Shown: positions 7,634 to 14,501 of the stretch, piece after piece
Layout: every line of letters starts with the position of its first letter
Numbering within the stretch: position 1 is the stretch's first letter
Notes under the pieces: model-generated
Databases searched by the model: none
The model's input: the letters and a program-made list of their open reading frames with translations, nothing else
Told to the model about the DNA's origin: nothing
Translations under genes and position numbers: made by a program
Source of the DNA: Dehalococcoidia bacterium
GTDB lineage: Bacteria > Chloroflexota > Dehalococcoidia > Dehalococcoidales > CSSed11-197
Assembly: GCA_003552785.1 (NCBI GenBank)
Contig: PUOQ01000064.1
Location: forward strand, 1 to 34,625
Length of the DNA: 34,625 bases
Direction: 5' to 3'

Positions 7634-8170
7634 TTATTGAAGAAACAACACCGGCCATATAACTGCGTCCAGCACCAGGGTATGAAAAGTAAAATAAGCA
7701 CTGCCTGCAATAGCAAGCCAGCGAGATAGGCCCGGGTAAACCGGGCGCAACTTAAGAATAGCCATTAGCAGGCAGAGAGAACCTATGCCAACCATTGCCA
7801 GCACCAGGACTACCCCTGCAAAGTAGAATGGTCCAGGGTTTGCCAGGTACAGATTGGTAAGCGGCATCCAGAGTGCAGAGGGAAGCAGTATTGCAATAAA
7901 AATCAGGTGAAAAACCCCGTAGCTGAATGCGTTTACAGCCCCGGTACCAGCCAGGTTTATTTTTACCAGTATATAATATAAAAATGCGAAATACCCGGCA
8001 GCAGCAATGAACATGGAAACAGTGTAGACAACCCTTATATTTTCAGGCACTCCTCCCCAAAGGGCATCAGCCCCGGCTGGCTGAGCATTAATACCAAAGA
8101 TGTAACTGCCGATAACTGAAACACCTCCTATAATGTTGATGCATAACAGGATAATTTTGCTTTTAACCAA
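7634..8170 (-). CDS. conserved membrane protein, paralogue of the 6096-6635 gene
   Basis: A 178-aa protein with about five transmembrane helices and no known function. The start is TTG 8170: it has a GAGGGG site about 7 nt upstream and gives the same length and N-terminus (MVKSKIILLCINIIGGVSVIGSY) as its paralogue. The frame is open further upstream to 8236, but those residues are hydrophilic and lack a counterpart. Shared motifs are PAGADALWGGVPENIR, ILLPSALWMPLTNLY and FHTLVLDAVIW. Its stop is 34 bp upstream of the probable selenoprotein start on the same strand, so the two are probably one transcript. The paralogue pair on opposite strands flanks the lipoprotein and selenoprotein genes. 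Confidence 0.8.
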   Translation of the reverse strand: MVKSKIILLCINIIGGVSVIGSYIFGINAQPAGADALWGGVPENIRVVYTVSMFIAAAGYFAFLYYILVKINLAGTGAVNAFSYGVFHLIFIAILLPSALWMPLTNLYLANPGPFYFAGVVLVLAMVGIGSLCLLMAILKLRPVYPGLSRWLAIAGSAYFTFHTLVLDAVIWPVLFLQ

Positions 8171-8238
8171 AATAATTCCCCTCAAATTTTGTAGAATAAT
8201 ACCATTTTTCCAGTAAAAAGTTCGCATTATCACCAATC

Positions 8239-8450
8239 TTAACGGCTGATAGTCAGTAACTCACTACCGCTTAAGGATTCAAGCCATTTATGCACCTGTT
8301 CCCGATGGCCTGCATTGTAAAATACTACGGGTTGCATGGCCTGGCAAAAACTGTTTGAAATCTGTCTTTTAAGACCTGCTGGTTAATCTCAGGATCCCTA
8401 TATGTAAAGGCGCAGTGGTTGAAATTATAACTATACTTTAGCAATAGTTG
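8239..8450 (-). pseudogene. possible frameshifted coding remnant
   Basis: Two overlapping minus-strand readings look protein-like and would join through one frameshift near 8330-8375. The first (8325-8450) contains KYSYNFNHCAFTYRDPEI and LKDRFQTVF; the second (8239-8337) contains QPVVFYNAGHREQVHKWLES and ends in LLTISR. Neither has a ribosome-binding site or a full domain, and I do not recognise the family. It may be the eroded 3' end of a lost gene. The remainder of the 8171-8609 gap holds no other gene, only the hairpin at 8540-8581. Confidence 0.3.
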
Positions 8451-8539
8451 CTAGCAGCCAATGTTTTTTGGTAGACTTCGAAAAATTTTAAGACCTGCAT
8501 TTTTTGATGTACTTTACTCCGGACAAGCAATAAGCGTAA

Positions 8540-8581
8540 AAACAGGTGGCCTTGGAGTCGATGCACTTTGGCCACCTGTTT
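8540..8581 (+). promoter_or_regulatory. leader hairpin before the DUF485/symporter operon
   Basis: A perfect 12-bp inverted repeat, AAACAGGTGGCC (8540-8551) with GGCCACCTGTTT (8570-8581), encloses an 18-nt loop and ends 28 nt before the ATG of the DUF485 gene. No T-run follows, so it is not a standard terminator. It may be a 5'-UTR structure that affects translation or mRNA stability, or a protein-binding palindrome. Confidence 0.55.
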
Positions 8582-8609
8582 ATGTTATTAACCGAAAGGA
8601 AAGAACACT

Positions 8610-8903
8610 ATGGGACACGGACCTTCAACAGAGTGGAAGACTGAGAAATCAGGGGCTTTCAAGTCAAAGCTGGGGCTTATATTGTTTGCTGTTTTTACGC
8701 CGATATATCTGATTTTCGTCATCATGAGTGTTGTAAGCCCGACATTCATGGCATCTGATATAGGCCCGCTCAACCTGTCTATAGTATATGGCTTTGGCCT
8801 TATCATTCTGGCTGTAATTCTGGCAGTCATCTACAACCATATATGCTCCAACAAGGAAAAGGGTGATGACGCTTGCGAAGAAACCGAAGAGGGGGTTGAG
8901 TAA
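8610..8903 (+). CDS. DUF485 family membrane protein (symporter partner)
   Basis: A 97-aa protein with two transmembrane helices: KLGLILFAVFTPIYLIFVIMSVVSP and NLSIVYGFGLIILAVILAVIYNHIC, then an acidic tail KEKGDDACEETEEGVE. This helix pair with the FxP..(Y/L) pattern is typical of DUF485 (YjcH-like) proteins, which sit directly before ActP/acetate-type sodium:solute symporter genes, as here. Its exact role beside the symporter is not established. The ATG has an AAAGGAAAG site about 8 nt upstream. Its stop overlaps the symporter start by one base (TAATG), so the two are coupled. Confidence 0.87.
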   Translation: MGHGPSTEWKTEKSGAFKSKLGLILFAVFTPIYLIFVIMSVVSPTFMASDIGPLNLSIVYGFGLIILAVILAVIYNHICSNKEKGDDACEETEEGVE

Positions 8904-10813
8904 TGAATTATCCAGCTGAACCCCTGGCAATTGTAATATTTATATTATTCGTTCTTGTTGTATTGGGCCTGTCATACTGGTTTGCTCGCAGAGCCAGATC
9001 TGCCAGCGGTTATTATGCTGCCGGAGGCAATATACACTGGGGCGTTAACGGTATAGCCTTTGCCGGTGATTATCTATCCGCCGCCTCATTCCTGGGCATC
9101 GCCGGCATGATTGCTTTATATGGTTACGACGGTTTTCTTTACTCCATCGGCTTTCTTGCCGGCTGGATGGTAGCCCTCTTTGTAGTTGCTGAACCACTCA
9201 AACGCATGGGTAAATACACTTTCGCCTCTGCCATTGACGCCAAGTTTAAATCCCGGGGGGTAGTTCTGGCAGCCGGTATATCCACTCTGGTCGTTTCTTT
9301 GTTTTACCTGATTCCCCAAATGGTAGGGGCAGGTGCTCTTATTACGCCACTGCTCGGCCTGCCATTTGAAGCCGGTGTTTTCATGGTTGGCGCGGTAGTC
9401 ATCCTGATCGTAGCTACCGCAGGCATGGCCTCTACCACAATGGTGCAGTTTATAAAAGGGGGTTTACTGATTGGTTTTTCGCTGGGAGTCACCGGGCTGC
9501 TTCTGTTTAGCGGTTTTTCTACATCCCCAGGCGAAGAGGGCAACCCCCTTCATGACCTGCAGACCATTGAACTGGCTAATGCAACACCCGGAAATATTGA
9601 ACTGAAAAACCCTTCATACACTTTAATCGAAGAATTTGAAGCAGAAGGCATGGTATTCGTAAAAGCCGAAAAGGACAACCTTATCAACTTCTGGAAGCTT
9701 GAAGAGGATCAGGGAATTCTAACCCAGGCCCAATCCATAGTTACCCAGCCAGGCCAGCCCGATCTTTACAATGGTGCCCCAAAGGAAGAAGGAAAATTTT
9801 TCCAGGTAGGTCACCTCAGTGTTATCGATGGAAAGGACAATGTCCAGACAGGCCCGGTTAACCTGCTTTCCTTTTTTGGCATAATAAAGGAGGGCGAAGT
9901 AGTTCGCTGGGGTTCACAGCGTCTATATGATGGCAACAGCCAGGCAACTGTATATTACCAGATACCAACGAAGGGCTCAGAAATACTGGTGCCCGGGCAA
10001 AACTTCAAAATAGATCCAGATAAGGGGGCATCCGGGGCCGACCGGGTTAATTTTGTCTCACTCATGTTGTCACTTTTCCTGGGAACAGCCGCTCTACCGC
10101 ATATACTTATACGATATTATACGGTTCCCAGCCCGGCTTTTGCCCGTAAGTCAACCATTGTAGCTGTAGCATCTATCGGGCTTTTTTACCTGTTGACATT
10201 TTTTATAGGCCTGGGTGCTATGACGCATGGAGTGATTGATCTTACCAACGAAAATATGTCGGCACCGTTGCTGGCTCGTTCTTTTGGCCTGGGTATATTT
10301 GCTATCATATCTGCTATAGCCTTTGCCACCATACTTGGCACTGTAAGCGGTCTTATTGTAGCTGCTTCCGGAGCAGTTGCCATAGATCTGGCTCATAAAA
10401 CGTTTAGAATCCAGTTGTCAGAAAAAAAGATGGTACTTGTCGGCCGCTTAGCAGCCGTTACGGTAGGCATAATTGCCATGGCTTTGGGTGTTGCTTTCAA
10501 AAATATGAACGTTTCCTTTCTGGTGGGGTGGGCTTTTACCATCGCTGCGTCAGCCAACCTGCCGGCTATAATCATGATACTTTTCTGGAGTAAGGTTACA
10601 GCAAAAGGTGTTATTGCCTCTATAGCTGTTGGCTTGTTTGGCTCTCTGGTGATGATACTTCTGGCACCGGAAACATTCAGCCAGGTGTATGATTTGCCTG
10701 CCTCCAGCGCTCCAATGCCTATAAGTCAGCCGGCAATAATTTCAGTGCCCCTCAGCTTTTTAACACTTGTTGCCGTGTCTCTATTGACTAAAAAGAAGGA
10801 TGAGGTAGAATAA
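8903..10813 (+). CDS. sodium:solute symporter, ActP-like, with large extracytoplasmic insert
   Basis: A 636-aa multi-helix sodium:solute symporter (SSS family), most like acetate/organic-acid permeases. The core has SGYYAAGGNIHWGVNGIAFAGDYLSAASFLGIAG near the N-terminus (the Na+-binding first-helix region), then VEPLKRMGKYTFASAI-like and AGMASTTMVQFIKGGLL segments, and in the second half TAALPHILIRYYTVPSP, typical of ActP relatives. Between helices near residues 205 and 385 lies a polar insert of about 175 residues that is rich in Glu, Gln and Gly and absent from the roughly 550-aa E. coli ActP. It fits a known large-symporter subfamily but should fold as a separate domain outside the membrane. 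Substrate inferred: acetate or a related short monocarboxylate. Confidence 0.87.
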   Translation: MNYPAEPLAIVIFILFVLVVLGLSYWFARRARSASGYYAAGGNIHWGVNGIAFAGDYLSAASFLGIAGMIALYGYDGFLYSIGFLAGWMVALFVVAEPLKRMGKYTFASAIDAKFKSRGVVLAAGISTLVVSLFYLIPQMVGAGALITPLLGLPFEAGVFMVGAVVILIVATAGMASTTMVQFIKGGLLIGFSLGVTGLLLFSGFSTSPGEEGNPLHDLQTIELANATPGNIELKNPSYTLIEEFEAEGMVFVKAEKDNLINFWKLEEDQGILTQAQSIVTQPGQPDLYNGAPKEEGKFFQVGHLSVIDGKDNVQTGPVNLLSFFGIIKEGEVVRWGSQRLYDGNSQATVYYQIPTKGSEILVPGQNFKIDPDKGASGADRVNFVSLMLSLFLGTAALPHILIRYYTVPSPAFARKSTIVAVASIGLFYLLTFFIGLGAMTHGVIDLTNENMSAPLLARSFGLGIFAIISAIAFATILGTVSGLIVAASGAVAIDLAHKTFRIQLSEKKMVLVGRLAAVTVGIIAMALGVAFKNMNVSFLVGWAFTIAASANLPAIIMILFWSKVTAKGVIASIAVGLFGSLVMILLAPETFSQVYDLPASSAPMPISQPAIISVPLSFLTLVAVSLLTKKKDEVE

Positions 10814-10841
10814 AGATAATAACGAGGAGGAGGTAAGTCTG

Positions 10842-11300
10842 ATGCAAGAAAAAATTATAGTACCTCTCGATGGTTCAAAAGTAGCTGAAGCGGTGCTGCC
10901 CTATGTTGAAGAAATTGCTGCCAAAATGTACCCGGATACAATGGTAGATGTTACATTAATGAAAGTAATACCTGCCACCAAATTTAACATACCTACCAGG
11001 GACCGTAGTGCTCAGGCGCCCCAAAAACCGGATGAACTGGAAGAGATACACAAAGAAGCTTTGCAGTATCTGGAAATGATGGCAGAATCACTGCGGCCCA
11101 AATTTTCTAAAGTAAATACCCTGGTGGCTATTGGTAAAACAGCAGAGGAAATTGTTAACGCAGCCATGGAAAAAAAGGCAGACGTCATAGCTATGTCGAC
11201 GCACGGCTTTTCAGGCATAAAACGGTTGGCCCTTGGCAGTGTAACCGAAGAAGTTGTAAGAATAAGCGACGTGCCCGTTCTTATCGTGCGCGGTAAATAG
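10842..11300 (+). CDS. universal stress protein (UspA family)
   Basis: A 152-aa cytosolic UspA-fold protein. It begins IIVPLDGSKVAEAVLPYVEEIA and ends with STHGFSGIKRLALGSVTEEVVRISDVPVLIVRG. The GxxG-(9-10)x-G-(S/T) signature of the ATP-binding USP subgroup appears as HGFSGIKRLALGSV. USPs in bacteria often follow transporter genes and act as nucleotide-dependent modulators; the partner here may be the symporter. It starts 28 bp after that gene with a strong AGGAGGAGG site, so it is in the same operon. What it regulates cannot be told from the sequence. Confidence 0.92.
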   Translation: MQEKIIVPLDGSKVAEAVLPYVEEIAAKMYPDTMVDVTLMKVIPATKFNIPTRDRSAQAPQKPDELEEIHKEALQYLEMMAESLRPKFSKVNTLVAIGKTAEEIVNAAMEKKADVIAMSTHGFSGIKRLALGSVTEEVVRISDVPVLIVRGK

Positions 11301-11360
11301 CTGATTCTTTACCCCTCTTTTTCAGTGCTGCCTCTAAATGGATTCCGGTCGGTTTGTTGC

Positions 11361-11375
11361 ACCGGGTGACCGGGT
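11361..11375 (+). repeat. two-copy ACCGGGT direct repeat, 8-nt period
   Basis: ACCGGGT occurs at 11361-11367 and 11369-11375, flanked on both sides by TTGCA. It lies in the 269-bp gap before the regulator gene and may belong to the same regulatory region, but it could be chance. Confidence 0.3.
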
Positions 11376-11426
11376 TGCATAAGCATATATCAAGGCGGCA
11401 ATAAATTATCGCCCCATAATTTGTTC

Positions 11427-11554
11427 GGTGCAAACCATCACTTAAGGATCAGCGTTTGCAAACTTTAAGTTTTTTCGGTTTGCAATAATTCCAACTTATG
11501 ATATATACTATCATAATTCTTAAATATTATGTAGATTTCTTTAGATTTGCAATC
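11427..11554 (+). promoter_or_regulatory. cluster of TTTGCA motifs upstream of the MerR-type regulator
   Basis: The hexamer TTTGCA occurs four times in about 125 bp: inverted at 11429-11434 (GGTGCAAACC), then at 11455-11460 within the palindrome GTTTGCAAAC, at 11479-11484 (GGTTTGCAAT) and at 11546-11551 (GATTTGCAATC). A random sequence would give about 0.06 copies on both strands of such a length, so this is a real enrichment. They fit repeated binding sites for a transcription factor, perhaps the regulator encoded at 11570. Confidence 0.55.
11480..11516 (+). promoter_or_regulatory. promoter and overlapping palindromic operator of the regulator/haem operon
   Basis: The inverted repeat TTATGATA-N5-TATCATAA (11496-11516) is perfect over 8-bp arms. 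A TTGCAA (-35, 11480-11485) and TATACT (-10, 11504-11509) separated by 18 bp form a plausible promoter, with the -10 sitting inside the palindrome. Bound protein would therefore block or reshape the -10. The predicted transcript starts about 50 nt before the ATG at 11570. The functional link is inference. Confidence 0.55.
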
Positions 11555-11569
11555 GTATGGTGAAGTGTT

Positions 11570-12223
11570 ATGCAGGCAAAAAAAATGCTAAACATCCATG
11601 AAGCCAGTAATTTTTTAGGCGTTAGTGAAGCCACCTTGAGGTTATGGACTGATGAAAGCCAGGTCAAGGCTTTCATAACACCGGGAGGTCACAGGCGTTA
11701 CGACTTGGATGAACTCAAGCGCTTTTATGCATCCAGGCAAAAGGTTTTAAGTATCAAAGATATGGCCGCGAAACTGGAATTAACGTCTGCAACTTACAGA
11801 CAGGTTGCACATGAGCATGTAAGACCCGAATGGTTTAAACGTTTATCTCATGAAGACCAGCAGGAGTTGCTTGGAGTCACCCAGAGCTTATTTAACCTTA
11901 CAATAAATTTTATTAAAAGCCCCGCCCAGCGTAAACAAATATCCCAGGCGGCACAGTTAAAAGGTGAAGAGTTCGGCACACTTTTAGCAAAGCTGGAACT
12001 GTCTCTTACCGAATCTGTGGAAGCTTTTCTTTCCAACCGGGGCCATACCATAGATTTTATGGCTGATCTAATCAAAAAGAATACTGCACAGGATAAACGT
12101 GTTCTGGAATCATTGCCTTCTTTAAACCATATGTTGGATGAAGTGCTTTTATCTTTGATTACTGCTCATCAAAAATACGTAAAACCGAAAAAAAATAAGA
12201 CCGAAAGGGTAAGCCAAAATTGA
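11570..12223 (+). CDS. MerR-type HTH regulator with unidentified C-terminal sensor domain
   Basis: A 217-aa probable transcription factor. Residues 5-55 form a MerR/excisionase-type winged helix: LNIHEASNFLGVSEATLRLWTDES, then TPGGHRRYDLDELKRFY, where GGHRRY is the wing motif. The remaining 150 residues are all helical by pattern and resemble no sensor I can name. They contain RQVAHEHVRPEWFKRLSHEDQQELLG and LTESVEAFLSNRGHTIDFM, and could be a four-helix or globin-like bundle binding a cofactor such as haem; His residues are available. The gene directly precedes the haem operon, its TGA overlaps the TTG of ahbC, and its upstream region has palindromes, so control of tetrapyrrole synthesis is the obvious hypothesis. 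The ATG at 11570 has a weak GGTGA site. Confidence 0.75.
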   Translation: MQAKKMLNIHEASNFLGVSEATLRLWTDESQVKAFITPGGHRRYDLDELKRFYASRQKVLSIKDMAAKLELTSATYRQVAHEHVRPEWFKRLSHEDQQELLGVTQSLFNLTINFIKSPAQRKQISQAAQLKGEEFGTLLAKLELSLTESVEAFLSNRGHTIDFMADLIKKNTAQDKRVLESLPSLNHMLDEVLLSLITAHQKYVKPKKNKTERVSQN

Positions 12224-13407
12224 TCTCAGTCTCCAGGTTACTGTGTAACACCGTCAGTCCGGGTGACCATCTACGATACAGGACAGGAGGTCATGTATCA
12301 TTTAGTCCTGATAATGCCATCCCAAAACCCGTTGTTGTTTGGAATTCAACGCGGGCGTGTAACCTCAAGTGCCTGCACTGTTATGCATCAGCTACTACAG
12401 AAGCCGCGCTTGATGAGCTCACCAATTCTGATGCCAGAGAGTTCATAACAGATATTGCCAGCTTTAATGCACCGGTAATCCTATTTTCCGGCGGTGAACC
12501 ACTGATGAGGCAGGACTTTTTTGAATTAGCCTCTTTTGCTGCAAATGCAGGATTGAGGGTGGCTCTTTCTACCAACGGCACGCTTATTGACGCTCAAACA
12601 GCGCAAAGCTTAAAGCAGATAGGCTTTACTGAAGTAGGTATCAGCCTGGATGGCATCGGGGATAATAACGATCGCTTTCGGGGCTCCAAAGGCGCTTTTA
12701 CTGCTGCCTTGAATGGAATACGCCACTCAATCGACCAGGGGCTTAGAGTATCACTCAGGATAACTATGACCCGGTTCAATTACAAAGAAGTACCGGCTAT
12801 ATTTAAACTGATTGAAGAAGAAAATATCAATCGAATATGCCTTTATCATTTGGCTTACAGCGGCCGGGGGGACAGGCTTATAAAAGCAGACCTTACTTCT
12901 GAAATGACGCGTGAAACTATGGAAACTATAATCTGGCACACTGTCGACCTTCATGACAGGGGAAAACCTAAAGAGGTTCTTACAGTGGGAAACCATGCAG
13001 ATGGAGTATATCTGTACCTTAAATTATTGAGGGAGAAACATCCACAGGCAGAAAAGGCGCTTGAACTCTTAAAAAGCAATGGCGGCAATAACTCGGGTGT
13101 ACGCATTAGCGCTGTTGATAATACGGGCAATGTGCACCCTGATCAGTTCTGGTGGCATTACTCTCTGGGTAATATAAAGCAAAAACCTTTCAGCCAGATA
13201 TGGAGTGATGAAAGTGAGCCGCTACTGAAAGCTCTTAGAAACCGCAAGCCCCTTTTAAAGGGCAGGTGTGGGGCGTGCAAATACATCGATATATGTAATG
13301 GAAATCTGAGGGTTAGATCTGAAGCTTATTATAATGACCTTTGGGGGCCGGACCCTGCCTGCTATCTTACTGACGACGAGATAGGAGCCAAAGTCGAGAT
13401 TGCATAA
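12220..13407 (+). CDS. ahbC: AhbC: radical SAM 12,18-didecarboxysirohaem deacetylase
   Basis: A 395-aa radical SAM enzyme of the alternative haem pathway. AhbC removes the C2 and C7 acetate side chains of 12,18-didecarboxysirohaem to give Fe-coproporphyrin III. The SAM cluster motif is CNLKCLHC (Cys47, 51, 54), followed by GGEP (91-94). The C-terminal auxiliary-cluster cysteines are CGACKYIDIC (350, 353, 359) and Cys381 in DPACYLTDDE. The N-terminus LLCNTVSPGDHLRY is typical of AhbC (also annotated NirJ1). The TTG start at 12220 overlaps the regulator's TGA; the family N-terminus requires it. The related NirJ makes haem d1, but no nirS lies near and the Ahb partners are present, so AhbC fits better. 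Confidence 0.88.
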   Translation: MISVSRLLCNTVSPGDHLRYRTGGHVSFSPDNAIPKPVVVWNSTRACNLKCLHCYASATTEAALDELTNSDAREFITDIASFNAPVILFSGGEPLMRQDFFELASFAANAGLRVALSTNGTLIDAQTAQSLKQIGFTEVGISLDGIGDNNDRFRGSKGAFTAALNGIRHSIDQGLRVSLRITMTRFNYKEVPAIFKLIEEENINRICLYHLAYSGRGDRLIKADLTSEMTRETMETIIWHTVDLHDRGKPKEVLTVGNHADGVYLYLKLLREKHPQAEKALELLKSNGGNNSGVRISAVDNTGNVHPDQFWWHYSLGNIKQKPFSQIWSDESEPLLKALRNRKPLLKGRCGACKYIDICNGNLRVRSEAYYNDLWGPDPACYLTDDEIGAKVEIA

Positions 13408-14488
13408 CTTATCAAGTAGCAACCTGATCAAGCCGGAATTGCGGATGGTAGCCTGGGAGCTTACCCGGGCATGCAACTTGCGTTGCGCCCACTGCAGGGC
13501 CTCTTCTGACAAAGAAGTAGATTCCGATGTATTGCCACTAAAAAGTTGCATGGATATAGTAAATCAAATCATCGAAGTATCCAAGCCGGTTGTTATACTT
13601 ACCGGGGGCGAACCGCTGTTAAGTGACAATATGTACGACATTGCCCGTTACAGTACGGGTAAAGGTTTGCGTGTTGTACTTGGAACCAACGGAACCCTGA
13701 TCACTCCAAAAGTAGCCGCAGATCTAAAAAAAACAGGTGTCAGCGCAGTCGGGATAAGCATTGATTATCCTGATGCTGAAAGTCAGGATGCATTCCGGGG
13801 AGTCAAAGGAGCCTTTGAGAGAGCAGTAAGCGGCATAGGGCATTCATTGGCTGCCGGCATATCTGTTCAGGTTAATACAACGGTTACACGCCTTAATTTC
13901 GAACATCTTGAAGAACTGTTAAGGCTCGCACTTGATGTCGGGGCCAGTGCCTTTCACCCTTTTTTACTGGTGCCTACCGGCAGAGGCGAAGATCTAAAAA
14001 GTGTCGAACTTTCTGCTGAGGAATATGAAAGGGTTCTTAACTGGGTTTATGACAAGCAAGTAGAACACAGTGACCGTATATTCATCAAGCCAACAGATGC
14101 ACCGCATTACATGCGCATTGTAGCGCAGAGGAAGCAACAAGGTCAGGAAGCAATAGCAAAATCTGTCCATGCGCGAAGCATGAGCAGAGGGTGCCTGGCC
14201 GGAGTTAGTTTCTGCTTTATTTCACATACCGGAATAGTCCAGGGTTGTGGTTACCTTACATTTCCGGCCGGAGATCTTAAAAAGCAGGTTTTTAAAGAAA
14301 TCTGGCAACAGTCGCCTCTTTTTAATGATCTCAGGGACATATCCAAACTCAAAGGCAAATGTGGAAGCTGTGAATACAAACGGGTGTGCGGTGGTTGCCG
14401 CGCGCGTGCCTATGAAGCTACTGGAGATTACCTGGAAGCCGAACCCTATTGTTTTTATTGGCCTTCAGTTTGCCAGGCTGCATTTTAA
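13400..14488 (+). CDS. ahbD: AhbD-like radical SAM Fe-coproporphyrin III oxidative decarboxylase (haem synthase)
   Basis: A 362-aa radical SAM protein. AhbD converts the two propionates at positions 2 and 4 of Fe-coproporphyrin III to vinyl groups, giving haem b. It has WELTRACNLRCAHC (Cys25, 29, 32), GGEP (69-72) and a SPASM-like C-terminus with CGSCEYKRVCGGCRARA (321, 324, 330, 333) plus Cys351 in EPYCFYW. Cys265, 272 and 283 may add further ligands. The best relatives are annotated NirJ2/AhbD; the reaction is assigned from pathway context. The TTG at 13400 overlaps the ahbC stop, has AGGAG about 12 nt away, and could be replaced by the Met at codon 16, which would still leave the core intact. 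Confidence 0.83.
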   Translation: MHNLSSSNLIKPELRMVAWELTRACNLRCAHCRASSDKEVDSDVLPLKSCMDIVNQIIEVSKPVVILTGGEPLLSDNMYDIARYSTGKGLRVVLGTNGTLITPKVAADLKKTGVSAVGISIDYPDAESQDAFRGVKGAFERAVSGIGHSLAAGISVQVNTTVTRLNFEHLEELLRLALDVGASAFHPFLLVPTGRGEDLKSVELSAEEYERVLNWVYDKQVEHSDRIFIKPTDAPHYMRIVAQRKQQGQEAIAKSVHARSMSRGCLAGVSFCFISHTGIVQGCGYLTFPAGDLKKQVFKEIWQQSPLFNDLRDISKLKGKCGSCEYKRVCGGCRARAYEATGDYLEAEPYCFYWPSVCQAAF

Positions 14489-14501
14489 TTGAGAAGAGAA
14501 T

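Noticed and set aside
8461..8712. 83-aa plus-strand open frame
   Set aside because: It runs through the leader hairpin and overlaps the clearly supported DUF485 gene in another frame, with no domain or ribosome site.
12220..13407. NirJ of haem d1 synthesis
   Set aside because: NirJ is related to AhbC, but the other genes complete the haem b route and no cytochrome cd1 genes are in view.
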